Source of the DNA: Acidithiobacillus sp.
Lineage (GTDB): Bacteria; Pseudomonadota; Gammaproteobacteria; Acidithiobacillales; Acidithiobacillaceae
Reading direction: 5' to 3'
DNA length: 64,000 nucleotides
Assembly: GCA_028697715.1 (NCBI GenBank)
Contig: JAQVDS010000012.1
Location: 1 to 64,000, forward strand
In this document: one piece after another, positions 25,898 to 34,882 of the stretch
Layout: the number at the start of each line of letters is the position of its first letter
Position numbering within the stretch: position 1 is the stretch's first letter
Notes under the pieces: model-generated
What the model was told of the DNA's origin: nothing
Database searches by the model: none
The model's input: only the letters and a program-made list of their open reading frames with translations
Program-made: the position numbers and the translations under genes

Positions 25898-27137
25898 ATA
25901 CCTGCGCTGGCTGGCTCTCAGCCTGCTCGGTGTGGCTCTGCTGCTCTATTTGTGCATTCTTGCTGGACTGCCAGCTTGGCTCTTCGCGCGTGTGTTGAGC
26001 CTGGAGCTGCAGCAGCCAGTGACCTTGGCAAAAAATCCGCAGATTACCTTCAACACCCAGCATGTTGGCATTGTACTTCAGGGTCTGCAGGTTGGCAGGC
26101 ACCTGCTCGTGCTACGGCAGATGCGAGCAAGTTGGACCTGGACTGCTCTGCGCGCTGGCCGCTGGCTGGACATGGACTTGCATATGAATGGGCTGAATTT
26201 GCACGGGCCCTGGCCAAGTAGTGGCTCCCACAGCAGTCAGGGAATGGCTCTGCCGCGGGTAATCACCGTGCAGGATAGTTGCGTGGACTGGCCGCTGGGC
26301 GAACACAGCTTGCGGGTATCAAAACTGCAAGCCAACTACCGCGCCGGTCAAGGAGCCACGATGAGCGGGAAGCTTTCCTATGCTGGACGTTTGCTGGCCG
26401 TGCAAGCGAGATATCTAGCCCCGCAGCCCCAGCAAGCTGGGGCAATCTCTCTGCTGGCGCAAGGGCAGGGAAACTTGCTGCGACTGCAGGCGAAGGATGT
26501 TTCTTTGCCGGCCTCCGGTGTATTGGTAATCGACCAGGGCACGCTACGCTTGGTCTGGAAGCAGTTGAATGGCGAGCTCAATTGGCGAGGCCTACGCTAT
26601 GCTTCGACTGCACATGGCCTAGCGATTCGGACTTGGCGGATCGCGGCACAGCCACAGCTGAGCGGGAAGGGAAATCTGCTGCTACACTGGCAGCGGGCCC
26701 TCACCCTGAGCAGCCAGTTCCAACTGCAATCGGAGAATCTGCCGGACTGGCTGCGTCTGCTGGGATTATCAGTGTCCAAGGTTCAGGAGGGGCGGGCGAT
26801 GCGGCCAGCGGCTTTGTCGGGGGATCTCTCCTGGACGCAGGATGGCCCAATCCGGCTGGATCCACTGCGTGGGATTTTGGGCAAGACCCAGTTCCATGGC
26901 TCCCTGCAACGAGACAGCACGCAAGCCCCGTGGCAGATTACTGCTGTCATTCCCCAGCTGGATCTCGATCCTTGGCTACCCACGACACCATCGTCCAGTG
27001 CGCTATCCCCAAGTGTTCTCCCGACCTTGCCAAAGTCCTGGCCTCCCGTACGGGGCGAGCTGCAGGTCGGGCAGCTACGCTGGGGACAATGGCAGGCACG
27101 GGATCTCCAGATTCGCCTCCGGGCAAAATCAAAATGA
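25887..27137 (+). CDS. AsmA-like membrane-anchored envelope protein
   Basis: About 416 residues. Basic start, one membrane helix ('LALSLLGVALLLYLCILAGL'), then a long beta-rich periplasmic region with repeated short strands and the end 'VRGELQVGQLRWGQWQARDL', reminiscent of the AsmA C-terminal repeats. AsmA-like proteins are thought to move phospholipids or assist outer-membrane assembly. The TTG at 25887, overlapping ptsI by 11 nt, is the first start giving a proper signal anchor; upstream starts lie inside ptsI. It overlaps mutY as ATGA. Family assignment is moderate. Confidence 0.55.
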   Translation: MKRRYLRWLALSLLGVALLLYLCILAGLPAWLFARVLSLELQQPVTLAKNPQITFNTQHVGIVLQGLQVGRHLLVLRQMRASWTWTALRAGRWLDMDLHMNGLNLHGPWPSSGSHSSQGMALPRVITVQDSCVDWPLGEHSLRVSKLQANYRAGQGATMSGKLSYAGRLLAVQARYLAPQPQQAGAISLLAQGQGNLLRLQAKDVSLPASGVLVIDQGTLRLVWKQLNGELNWRGLRYASTAHGLAIRTWRIAAQPQLSGKGNLLLHWQRALTLSSQFQLQSENLPDWLRLLGLSVSKVQEGRAMRPAALSGDLSWTQDGPIRLDPLRGILGKTQFHGSLQRDSTQAPWQITAVIPQLDLDPWLPTTPSSSALSPSVLPTLPKSWPPVRGELQVGQLRWGQWQARDLQIRLRAKSK

Positions 27138-28174
27138 CGCCGCCGCGCATCGCCAATCGTCTCTTGCCCTGGTATCAGCAGTCTGGTCGCCATGATCTGC
27201 CCTGGCGGCAGAGTCGCGATCCCTATCTTTTGTATCTCGCCGAGATCATGCTGCAGCAGACCCGGGTGGAGACGGTGAAGCCCTATTTTCGCCGTTTTCT
27301 GGCGCACTTCCCCAGTTGGCAAGCCCTGGCCGACGCATCCCTCGATGAGGTGCTGGCGCTCTGGAGCGGCCTGGGCTACTACGCCCGGGCGCGCAACGCC
27401 CACGCCGCAGCGCGGATGGTAGTCGATAGATTTCAGGGAGAGTTCCCGACGGATCTCGCCCAGGCGGTCGAGCTCCCCGGCGTTGGCCGCAGTACTGCTG
27501 CCGCCGTGCTTGCCAGCGCTTATGGGCAAAGGCAGGCCATCCTCGATGCCAATGCGCGACGGGTGCTCTTTCGTTACTACGGGTTTACGGGTAGCGCGCG
27601 CAGTCCCCAGAACGAGCGTCGGCTCTGGCAGCTTGCGGAGCAGGAAACACCGGCTGCGGCGCACGATTATAACCAAGCAATCCAGGATCTTGGCGCCTTG
27701 CTTTGTCTGTCACGCAAAGCCCGATGTGACGACTGCCCTTTGTTTGGTCCCTGTGCGGGCCCGGGTGAACCTACCCAGATACCGCAGCCAGAGAAGCCCG
27801 TCCGTTACGCCTGTTTCTTACTGCTGCGCGCGGAGGATGGCTGTGTCCTGCTGGAGAAGCGGCCAAACCGGGGAATCTGGGGAGGGTTGTGGGCGTTGCC
27901 CTGGTATGCCCTGGTGGGCGCGAACGAAGCGCCGGAACTCGCGGAAACTCTACGCGATTGGGCACGAGAGGAATATGGCCTGCGGCCGCAACTAGGGGAA
28001 TGGCATCCGTGGCAACGTCATACGTTTACCCATTTTCATCTAGAGTATCGGATCATAGAGGCTGGCGTATTGGTCTATGGCGTGGGCGAAGGGCGACGGG
28101 CATTGTCCCCATTTGCTCCGGAGCAGCTCGCGCAGCTTGCCTTGCCCAGCCCTTTGCGGCGCTTGTTCTCCTGA
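27134..28174 (+). CDS. mutY: A/G-specific adenine glycosylase
   Basis: 346 residues. Removes A opposite 8-oxoG. HhH 'LPGVGRSTAAAVL', catalytic Asp in 'ILDANARRVLFR', the 4Fe-4S motif C-x6-C-x2-C-x5-C ('CLSRKARCDDC', 'GPC') and a C-terminal NUDIX-like domain that reads 8-oxoG ('RGIWGGLWALPWY'). Ser replaces the Lys found in bifunctional Nth, as expected for MutY. Start overlaps the AsmA-like stop as ATGA. yggX follows, the usual pairing. Confidence 0.96.
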   Translation: MTPPRIANRLLPWYQQSGRHDLPWRQSRDPYLLYLAEIMLQQTRVETVKPYFRRFLAHFPSWQALADASLDEVLALWSGLGYYARARNAHAAARMVVDRFQGEFPTDLAQAVELPGVGRSTAAAVLASAYGQRQAILDANARRVLFRYYGFTGSARSPQNERRLWQLAEQETPAAAHDYNQAIQDLGALLCLSRKARCDDCPLFGPCAGPGEPTQIPQPEKPVRYACFLLLRAEDGCVLLEKRPNRGIWGGLWALPWYALVGANEAPELAETLRDWAREEYGLRPQLGEWHPWQRHTFTHFHLEYRIIEAGVLVYGVGEGRRALSPFAPEQLAQLALPSPLRRLFS

Positions 28175-28267
28175 GCTCAGGATTCTGGACATCCCCTATG
28201 GCTCTCGCTACCCTGCGGGCTGTTCTGACTATGGCTATGGGTTGGCAAATTTTTCGGAGGTGTGAAT

Positions 28268-28543
28268 ATGGCGAGAATGGTGCAATGCGTGAAGTTGGGG
28301 AAGGAAGCCGAGGGTCTGGATCGTCCGCCCTATCCTGGTCCCCTGGGTGCGCGGATCTACCGAGAGGTCTCCAAGGAGGCATGGCAGGATTGGCTCAAGC
28401 ATCAGACGATGCTGATCAACGAATATCGTCTGTCGCCGATCGACCCCAAGTCGCGCTCCTTTCTGGAAAAGCAGATGGAGGCCTTTTTCTTCGGCGAAGG
28501 GGCGCAGACCCCAGAAGGATTCGTGCCGCAGCAGCACGCATAA
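28268..28543 (+). CDS. yggX: YggX-type Fe(II)-trafficking protein
   Basis: 91 residues from the ATG at 28268 with GGAGG seven nt before it. '[20 protein letters not shown]' holds the conserved Cys, and '[17 protein letters not shown]' is a family block. YggX protects iron-sulfur proteins from oxidative damage. Downstream of mutY, itself an iron-sulfur enzyme, and followed by a GC-rich hairpin. Confidence 0.95.
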   Translation: MARMVQCVKLGKEAEGLDRPPYPGPLGARIYREVSKEAWQDWLKHQTMLINEYRLSPIDPKSRSFLEKQMEAFFFGEGAQTPEGFVPQQHA

Positions 28544-28569
28544 CCTGTCGTTTCTCCACGACGGTGAGA

Positions 28570-28590
28570 GGGGGGCAGCTCCTGCCCCCC
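28570..28590 (+). terminator. GC-rich hairpin after yggX
   Basis: GGGGGGCAG-CTC-CTGCCCCCC is a perfect 9-bp stem with a 3-nt loop 27 nt after the stop. The following sequence is C/T-rich rather than a clean T-run, so termination may be imperfect. Confidence 0.6.
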
Positions 28591-28735
28591 CCCTTCTCCG
28601 ACTACAGGTTGCCAATTGATTGAATAATCAGCTATAAAAATATGAAAAATTTCATCATTGGGTAATGTCTGCGCGCCTTCCTCTACCTTGTTCCTGATCG
28701 TGTTTTGTCTTTCCCCGACACTTTCCTGCTGAGGA
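28591..28735. other. Intergenic region between yggX and the small secreted protein
   Basis: The gene-free stretch runs from 28544 to 28868, more A+T-rich than its surroundings. It contains the yggX hairpin, a predicted promoter (28736-28764) and a palindrome (28788-28800), listed separately. No convincing small ORF or RNA gene is seen; the minus-strand frames lack starts and family features. Confidence 0.4.
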
Positions 28736-28764
28736 TTGACCATGCTGATCCTGATCCATATTGT
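28736..28764 (+). promoter_or_regulatory. Predicted sigma-70 promoter of the small secreted protein gene
   Basis: TTGACC (28736-28741), 17 bp, TATTGT (28759-28764). A transcript from about 28771 would have a leader near 98 nt carrying the palindrome below. Predicted by eye. Confidence 0.4.
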
Positions 28765-28787
28765 TTTTCCAATGAATAATGTATCGG

Positions 28788-28800
28788 GCACATAATGTGC
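28788..28800. repeat. 13-bp perfect palindrome in the leader
   Basis: GCACAT-A-ATGTGC, symmetric about 28794, about 70 bp before the ATG and just downstream of the predicted transcript start. It could be an operator or a small hairpin. Confidence 0.4.
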
Positions 28801-28868
28801 ATATGTCTGGCTGCTGTAAATACGTCAGCCCGCGCAAGCGGATTTTATTCTAATGGAAGGAGTGAGTT

Positions 28869-29231
28869 ATGAAGAAGATTGTTGCCATTACGGCCGTCCT
28901 TGGTGTTCTGATGGCGGGTACCAGCTTTGCGGCGGAAACCCCTGCGGCCGCCGCATCGACTGGAACGACTACCTACGGAAGCCAGCTCATGACGCAGCAG
29001 GAGCGTGCAGAGCATCGCAACAAGATGCAGTCTGCCAAAACGGAGCAGGAGCGCCAGCAGATCCGCGCGGAGAACCATGAAACCATGCGCAAGCGGGCCG
29101 AGGAGAGAGGAATGAGTATCCCGGATAATGCCCCATCTACTGGCATGCATCAGGGCAGAGGCATGCAGGGTGGCGCCGGCGGCGGTATGATGGGTGGTGC
29201 AGGTATGGGGCGTGGTGGCCCCAATCGTTAA
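28869..29231 (+). CDS. Small secreted Gly/Met-rich protein
   Basis: 120 residues; ATG preceded by GGAAGGAG. A clear Sec signal peptide ends near 'TSFAAE'. The mature part has a charged helical segment ('QQERAEHRNKMQSAKTEQER'-like, residues 41-75) and a flexible Gly/Met tail ('GGAGGGMMGGAGMGRG'). Likely periplasmic; a chaperone-like or metal-binding role is conceivable (Met- and His-containing tail) but unproven. It has its own predicted promoter and terminator, so it is probably monocistronic. Confidence 0.75.
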   Translation: MKKIVAITAVLGVLMAGTSFAAETPAAAASTGTTTYGSQLMTQQERAEHRNKMQSAKTEQERQQIRAENHETMRKRAEERGMSIPDNAPSTGMHQGRGMQGGAGGGMMGGAGMGRGGPNR

Positions 29232-29284
29232 GTGACCACATTTGGGGTGATCGATTACCCTAGGGACAATCGTTGTTTTCTTCC

Positions 29285-29308
29285 GGCCGGGAGCTGATGC
29301 TCCTGGCC
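29285..29308 (+). terminator. Hairpin after the small secreted protein gene
   Basis: GGCCGGGAGC-TGAT-GCTCCTGGCC is a 10-bp stem with one G-T pair. The tail 'CTTCTAT' is only weakly T-rich. Located about 55 nt after the stop codon. Confidence 0.5.
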
Positions 29309-29361
29309 CTTCTATAGGACGCGGCCGAACCTGAAGACTACTGCCGCCTACTACTGCTTGC

Positions 29362-31050
29362 TCAGGCCTGCTTCCAGGCCTTGAGGAAAATGCTGGCGAA
29401 GCGCACCGCAAATTTGAGCACAAACTGGGTGTCTTTCGCGAAGAAAATTTTCATCAGACCGAAGATGCCGCCGCCCTTATTGGCTTCGTCCTTCATCTCT
29501 ACCTGCGTCTGCTCCAGCGCCTTGACCGCCTTGTCGACGCCGCTGGCAAATGCTGCATCCGAGGGAAGCAGAGGCAAGGCCTTGTCGAGAACCAGGTTGA
29601 CCTTGTGCAGCAATCCTGCCTTCTGCAGTTTGCCGACCAAGGCGAGTGCCTCGGGCACCATGTCCATCAGCTTGGCGTCGTGCAGTTCTTTTACCAGACC
29701 CTTCACCCGGGTGGTGATATCTGGGGCATCGCCTTTGAGCATGGCACCGCCGATCTGGGCGATTTCCATCCAGGCCAGGGCGCCCTGACTGATGTCGGCG
29801 CCGATGTTCTTGATGGTGCCGTCGCGCCACATTTCGCCGAGGAAATCGGTAGCCGTGCACGCTGCGATGCTCAGATCACCGCGCGGCGACAGGATGTCAC
29901 CCAGGTGGATCCCTTGCCGCTCGAGGTTGCAGGCGAGATTGCGCATCGTTTCGGCAATGGTTTCGGCATGATCCAGCAAGTTATTGATAGAATCCGCCAC
30001 ATCTCCCGACTTGGCGTCACCTATGGCGATCCGCTTGGCGCGCAGGGCGATCTTGCCCCATTTTTCCGCCTCTTCCGCAAGAATGTCGAGCTTTTCCGGG
30101 AGATCGAGATCCGTAACGATTCCCTGCACTGCTGCCAGGCCATCCTTACCGGCCTGCAGGAAGAAACCGGCGTTGCCAGCAAAGCCAGCAACCTTCTCGA
30201 CCTGATCGAGGAGCATTTCTACTCGACTGACCAGATCGCCATTATCGCCCGCAGCAAGATTCTTGACGCGGATGGCCACTTGCAGCCAACGCTTGCCGGC
30301 AATTCCGACGGTGCTGTTCAGATCGGCGTTATGGAGTAACTCTGGGGCGGTATCCTTGATGGTCCCCAGGGCCACGCTCATCTGGCCGCCAAGGATTTCC
30401 GCCATGTCGAGAAGTCCCTCCAGGCGCGCCTGCACGCTCGGCGCATCGCCCTGCACCAGCTTCTGCGCCCGCTTGGCCATCTGCAGCCACTGGTCGGCCA
30501 TTTCCTGCAGTTCATCGAGACGTTCAGGAAGTTGCAGCTCGCCAACGACGTTGCCGATGACGCCGATGCCTTGTTTGGCGCTGGTCCAGTAGTACTGCAG
30601 GTTTTCCATGGCGCTGCGCAGCTTGTTGACCATGTCTTCGGGGTTTTCGCCGATGAGAGGGCATTTCAGCTCGCCGCTCAGCGTCGCCAGGGAGGCAAAA
30701 AATCCGGATTTCTGCAGGTTGTTGAGGATGGTCAGCAATTCGCCGATGGTCTTGTCGAGTTGCGCGTCCTTGACTTCGCTTAGAAGCTGCTTCAAACGGT
30801 CGACACCGCCGTCGACGGTGAGCATCCCCTGCAGGGACTCTGTGGCCTCGCGCAGGGCATCGAGTTGCGGCTGGTATTTTGCAAGGAGTTTGTCCGTGTC
30901 GATGGCATTCGGGAGTTCGTTAAGGACATCGCGGAACATCTGCAGGAGATTCTGCAATTGCAGGGCGGCGTCGCCGACCTTGCCCAGTCCTTCCCACTGT
31001 TTGGGGGTAAGAGCTACTACTGTTTCCGCTGCTGCATTTCCGTTGGCCAT
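29362..31050 (-). CDS. DUF1641-like all-helical repeat protein
   Basis: 562 residues from the ATG at 31050. No signal or strong membrane helix; almost wholly alpha-helical. Four internal repeats share a Trp, an 'x2-A-x-R-A-K' helix and a Gly-Asp pair: around 188-203, 255-270, 331-346 and 427-442. Segments such as 'LLTILNNLQKSGFF' and 'ALALVGKLQKAGLL' resemble DUF1641, a family often near sulfide:quinone reductase genes. The C-terminus 'GGGIFGLMKIFFAKDTQFVLKF' fits the same family. Function unknown; probably a scaffold. Stands alone, divergent from the DUF1841 gene. Confidence 0.6.
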   Translation of the reverse strand: MANGNAAAETVVALTPKQWEGLGKVGDAALQLQNLLQMFRDVLNELPNAIDTDKLLAKYQPQLDALREATESLQGMLTVDGGVDRLKQLLSEVKDAQLDKTIGELLTILNNLQKSGFFASLATLSGELKCPLIGENPEDMVNKLRSAMENLQYYWTSAKQGIGVIGNVVGELQLPERLDELQEMADQWLQMAKRAQKLVQGDAPSVQARLEGLLDMAEILGGQMSVALGTIKDTAPELLHNADLNSTVGIAGKRWLQVAIRVKNLAAGDNGDLVSRVEMLLDQVEKVAGFAGNAGFFLQAGKDGLAAVQGIVTDLDLPEKLDILAEEAEKWGKIALRAKRIAIGDAKSGDVADSINNLLDHAETIAETMRNLACNLERQGIHLGDILSPRGDLSIAACTATDFLGEMWRDGTIKNIGADISQGALAWMEIAQIGGAMLKGDAPDITTRVKGLVKELHDAKLMDMVPEALALVGKLQKAGLLHKVNLVLDKALPLLPSDAAFASGVDKAVKALEQTQVEMKDEANKGGGIFGLMKIFFAKDTQFVLKFAVRFASIFLKAWKQA

Positions 31051-31232
31051 GACGTATTCATCTCCCGCTGAATGATGCTGATCCAAGCCCCAATTGGCCG
31101 AGCCACGCTTATTTAACACAAAGAACTGCGATTTTTCCAGTTACCAGATTGGTAATCCGGAATTTGCAGACTCCTTGCCCCAGTTTTACGGGGACGTATG
31201 ATGGAAGAATCTGATGCAGTTGGGTAATGAAT

Positions 31233-31685
31233 ATGCTTTATGGAAGCAGGAGAGAAACCTATCGTCAGCTGTTCATTGACTACTGGCAGCGCTTTCGCGC
31301 CGGTCAACCCCTGGATGCCATGGCGCAGCGGGTGGTGGAGGTGATTCGCGCGCACCCTGAGTATCATGCCCTGTTGGAAAATCCGGAAATGGCCCTGGAG
31401 GCAGATTTCCCGCCGGAGCTTGGCCAGAGCAATCCCTTTGCCCATATGTCGCTGCACGTGGCATTGCTGGAGCTCTTGGCGACCGGCCAACCGCCGGGTA
31501 TCGTGCAGGCGTATGGGCGTCTGCGGACGCGTTATGGGGAGGCAGTCGCCGAGCATCGGGTGGTGGACTGTCTGGGAGAATTGCTCTGGCAGGCGCAGCG
31601 CGCCGGCCGGGAGCCGGATCTGAGCGCCTTGTTGCCTTGTCTGCAGGCAGGTGAGGAGCGCGAGAAATTGGAAGGAGAGAAGTAG
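31233..31685 (+). CDS. DUF1841 family protein
   Basis: 150 residues. 'YRAGQPL'-like 'FRAGQPLDAM', 'HPEYHALLENPE' and 'GQSNPFAHMSLHVALLE' are DUF1841 signatures. Cytoplasmic, no known function. The ATG at 31233 fits the family N-terminus (MLYGSRRE); another ATG lies two codons earlier. pepF begins immediately after its stop codon, so they are co-transcribed. Confidence 0.85.
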   Translation: MLYGSRRETYRQLFIDYWQRFRAGQPLDAMAQRVVEVIRAHPEYHALLENPEMALEADFPPELGQSNPFAHMSLHVALLELLATGQPPGIVQAYGRLRTRYGEAVAEHRVVDCLGELLWQAQRAGREPDLSALLPCLQAGEEREKLEGEK

Positions 31686-33470
31686 ATGGCGGAAGCGAAG
31701 ACAGGAGCGGAATCGATCCATTGGCGTTTACAGGATCTCTATTCCGGGCGGGAAGATCCGCAGCTGCGGCAAGATATGGACTGGGCAGCCGCTGCGGCCA
31801 GTGAATTCGCGCGCCGCTATCGGGTCGATTTTGCGACCCTGACCGCGGCCGAGCTGGCCCAGGCCATGCAAGACCTGGAGGCGCTGCGCAGCCGCCTGGC
31901 ACGGGTTGGCGCGTACCGCTATCTCAGTTATGTCACCCATGCCGATGATCCCCTCTACGGCGCGGCGCTGCAGCAGTATCAAGAGCAAGCGACGCAGATC
32001 GGCAATCAGCTGGTCTTTTTTGATATCGCCTGGAATGGTCTGGCCGCGGAGCAGGCCGAGGCGCTGCTGCGCGCTCCAGAACTGGCACACTGGGCCCATC
32101 TCCTGCGTAATTGGCGCAACTATGCTGCCCATCTGCGCAACGAGGCAGAAGAGCAGATCCTGGCGGAAAAGGCGGTAACCGGTCGCAGCCTGTGGGAGCG
32201 GCTCTTTGACGAAACTCTCACCGAAATGCGTTTTTCCCTGCGCGGTAAGGAGTTGAGTGAGCAGGAGGTGCTCAGCAAGCTCTCTCACCCGGATCGCAGT
32301 TTGCGCAAGGATGCGGCAGAGGCCTTGAGTCAGGGGCTGGGCACGCGTCTGCATACGCTCACCTTCTGCTTCAACGCCGTTCTGGCGGACAAGGCCCTCG
32401 ATGATCGCCTGCGCCGCTATCCGCACTGGCTGGCCGACCGCAATCTCGCCAACGAGATCGATGACAGGATGGTCGAGGCGCTGGAACGCGCAGTCGTTGC
32501 CCGTTATCCCCTGGTGGGCCGCTACTACCGCTTGAAGGCGCGGCTGCTGGGCATCAGCCCCCTCTACGACTATGACCGCTATGCCCCCTTGCCTGGCTCT
32601 TCACGGTCCTATTCCTGGGCGGAATGCCAGTCTATCGTCCTTGGCGCTTTTCAGGACTTTTCCCCGGAGCTCGCCGCCATCGGCCAGCGTTTCTTTGCTG
32701 AGGGATGGATCGACGCCGCCCTGGCTGCCGGCAAGCGCGGTGGTGCCTTCGCCCACCCCGTAACCCCCGACGTGCATCCGTATCTCCTGGTCAACTACAC
32801 CGGGACGGTGCGCGACGTCATGACCGTTGCGCACGAACTGGGGCATGGCATTCACCAATACCTGGCGCGCGAACAGGGCTTTCTCAATGCCGACACGCCG
32901 CTGACCACCGCCGAAACCGCGTCGGTCTTCAGCGAGATGCTGACCTTTGAACGCTTGATGCGCAACGAGCCCGATGCGGACAAACGGTTGGCCCTGCTCT
33001 GTGGCAAGATCGAGGATACCTTCGCGACGGTGTTTCGGCAGATGGCCATGCACCGTTTCGAGGTTCTCATGCACGAGGCCCGGCGCAGCGAGGGAGAACT
33101 CAGCAAGGAGCGTCTGGCAGAATTCTGGATGCAGACGCAGGAAGAGCAGTTTGCCGGAGCCATCCAGTTCAGCGAAGGGTATCGCTGGTGGTGGAGTTAC
33201 ATCCCCCACTTCATCGGTTCGCCAGGCTATGTCTATGCCTACGCCTTCGGCGAACTGCTGACCCTGGCGCTGATCCAGCGCTACCGCGCCGAGGGGAAAG
33301 ACTTTGTGCCGTGCTACCGGAAAATGTTGGCCCTGGGTGGTAGTCTGCCGCCGGTGGAAGTGGTCGCTGCTGCCGGGGTGCGTCTGGATGACCCGCAGAT
33401 TTGGAACAGCGCCCTGGACTATCTGGAAGGAATGGTGAACGAGGCCGAACGCCTGGCGGAGAAACGCTGA
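31686..33470 (+). CDS. pepF: M3-family oligoendopeptidase F
   Basis: 594 residues. Cytosolic zinc endopeptidase cleaving oligopeptides. The zinc motif '[12 protein letters not shown]' (HExxH) is near residue 383, with the third ligand Glu in '[12 protein letters not shown]'. '[14 protein letters not shown]' and '[15 protein letters not shown]'-like '[13 protein letters not shown]' are M3B features. Starts directly after the DUF1841 stop; its own stop overlaps fumC as TGATG. Confidence 0.93.
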   Translation: MAEAKTGAESIHWRLQDLYSGREDPQLRQDMDWAAAAASEFARRYRVDFATLTAAELAQAMQDLEALRSRLARVGAYRYLSYVTHADDPLYGAALQQYQEQATQIGNQLVFFDIAWNGLAAEQAEALLRAPELAHWAHLLRNWRNYAAHLRNEAEEQILAEKAVTGRSLWERLFDETLTEMRFSLRGKELSEQEVLSKLSHPDRSLRKDAAEALSQGLGTRLHTLTFCFNAVLADKALDDRLRRYPHWLADRNLANEIDDRMVEALERAVVARYPLVGRYYRLKARLLGISPLYDYDRYAPLPGSSRSYSWAECQSIVLGAFQDFSPELAAIGQRFFAEGWIDAALAAGKRGGAFAHPVTPDVHPYLLVNYTGTVRDVMTVAHELGHGIHQYLAREQGFLNADTPLTTAETASVFSEMLTFERLMRNEPDADKRLALLCGKIEDTFATVFRQMAMHRFEVLMHEARRSEGELSKERLAEFWMQTQEEQFAGAIQFSEGYRWWWSYIPHFIGSPGYVYAYAFGELLTLALIQRYRAEGKDFVPCYRKMLALGGSLPPVEVVAAAGVRLDDPQIWNSALDYLEGMVNEAERLAEKR

Positions 33471-34858
33471 TGCGGCGCGAGCGCGATAGTCTGGGCGAGG
33501 TGGAAGTTGCGGACGATGCCTTTTGGGGGGCGCAGACCCAGCGCTCGTTGCACTTTTTTGCGATTGGCGAGGAGCGCATGCCGCTGCCCATTATCTATGC
33601 CCTGGCGCAGATCAAAGCGGCGGCGGCGCGGGTAAACGGCAAACTCGGCGTGCTTGGGGCCGATCTTGTCGAGCCTATCGCCCAAGCTGCCGACGAGGTT
33701 GCTGCTGGCCAATGGGATACCCAGTTTCCTCTGCGGGTCTGGCAAACGGGCAGTGGCACCCAGAGTAACATGAACGTCAATGAAGTGATCGCCAATCTTG
33801 CCAACGAACGCCTCGGTGGTGGCCGTGGCAGCAAAAATCCCGTACATCCCAACGACCACGTGAATCTCGGGCAATCCTCCAACGATGTCTTCCCCAGCGC
33901 CCTGCACCTCAGCGTTGCCAGCGCCGTTCATGCGCAACTGCTTCCGGCCCTGCAATGCCTGCGTGATCTGTTGCAGCAGCGCAGCCAGGACTTCGCCGAT
34001 ATACTGAAAATCGGCCGGACTCATCTGATGGATGCGGTGCCGATGCGATTGGGCCAGGAATTCTCCGGTTATGTCGATCAGCTTCGTCAGGGTGAGGCGG
34101 GAATCCGTACCGTGCTACCCGGGCTCTATGCCTTGGCCTTGGGAGGGACGGCGGTGGGCACCGGGCTCAACACCCATCCAGACTTTGCGCTACAGGTATG
34201 CAGGGTGCTCACAGAGCGATTGTCCTTGCCGTTGCGCCCGGCGGAGAACGCCTTTGCGGCTCTGGCCGGCCAGGAGGCGCTCTGCCAGCTCAGTGGCCAG
34301 TTGCGCAGTCTGGCGATGTCGCTGCTCAAGATCGCCAATGACATCCGCTGGATGGGTTCCGGGCCGCGGGCGGGGTTGGGAGAATTGGCGCTGCCCGAGA
34401 ATGAGCCGGGCTCCTCGATCATGCCGGGCAAGGTCAATCCTACCCAGGCAGAGGCGTTGAGCATGGTCTGTGCCCAGGTTTTTGGCAACGATGCGACAGT
34501 TGCTTTTGTTGCGTCGCAAGGAAATTTTGAACTCAATGTCTATAAACCCGTCATAGGCTACAATGTGTTACAGAGCATCACGCTGCTGGCAGATGCGATG
34601 CGTTCTTTTGCGTTGTATTGTGTGCAGGGTCTGCAGGCGCGTGCAGACCGGCTGCAGGTCCATCTCGACAGCTCCCTGATGCTGGTCACGGCCTTGGTAC
34701 CCAGTCTGGGTTACGAGCGCGCGGCCAAGATCGCCCAGCGTGCACACCAGGAGGGCAGCACACTGCGCGCTGCGGCGCTGGCGAGTGGCTGGATCGATGC
34801 GGCACAATTAGATGAAATTTTACGACCGGAGCGGATGCTGGCACCGGACAGAAACTAG
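33470..34858 (+). CDS. fumC: Fumarate hydratase class II
   Basis: 462 residues. Iron-independent fumarase of the TCA cycle. '[16 protein letters not shown]', '[17 protein letters not shown]' and the superfamily signature '[13 protein letters not shown]' (catalytic Ser loop) are present. The ATG shares its A with the pepF stop; longer upstream frames lie in pepF. Standard length for the family. Confidence 0.95.
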   Translation: MRRERDSLGEVEVADDAFWGAQTQRSLHFFAIGEERMPLPIIYALAQIKAAAARVNGKLGVLGADLVEPIAQAADEVAAGQWDTQFPLRVWQTGSGTQSNMNVNEVIANLANERLGGGRGSKNPVHPNDHVNLGQSSNDVFPSALHLSVASAVHAQLLPALQCLRDLLQQRSQDFADILKIGRTHLMDAVPMRLGQEFSGYVDQLRQGEAGIRTVLPGLYALALGGTAVGTGLNTHPDFALQVCRVLTERLSLPLRPAENAFAALAGQEALCQLSGQLRSLAMSLLKIANDIRWMGSGPRAGLGELALPENEPGSSIMPGKVNPTQAEALSMVCAQVFGNDATVAFVASQGNFELNVYKPVIGYNVLQSITLLADAMRSFALYCVQGLQARADRLQVHLDSSLMLVTALVPSLGYERAAKIAQRAHQEGSTLRAAALASGWIDAAQLDEILRPERMLAPDRN

Positions 34859-34882
34859 TGTGGGCGACGAAAAGGATAGACG

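Noticed and set aside
26279-27133. Upstream extension of the mutY frame by 285 codons
   Set aside because: It overlaps the AsmA-like gene and has no domain; MutY length and the ATGA overlap fix the start at 27134.
28402-28791. 129-codon minus-strand frame over yggX and its downstream gap
   Set aside because: No start context or motifs; antisense to yggX.
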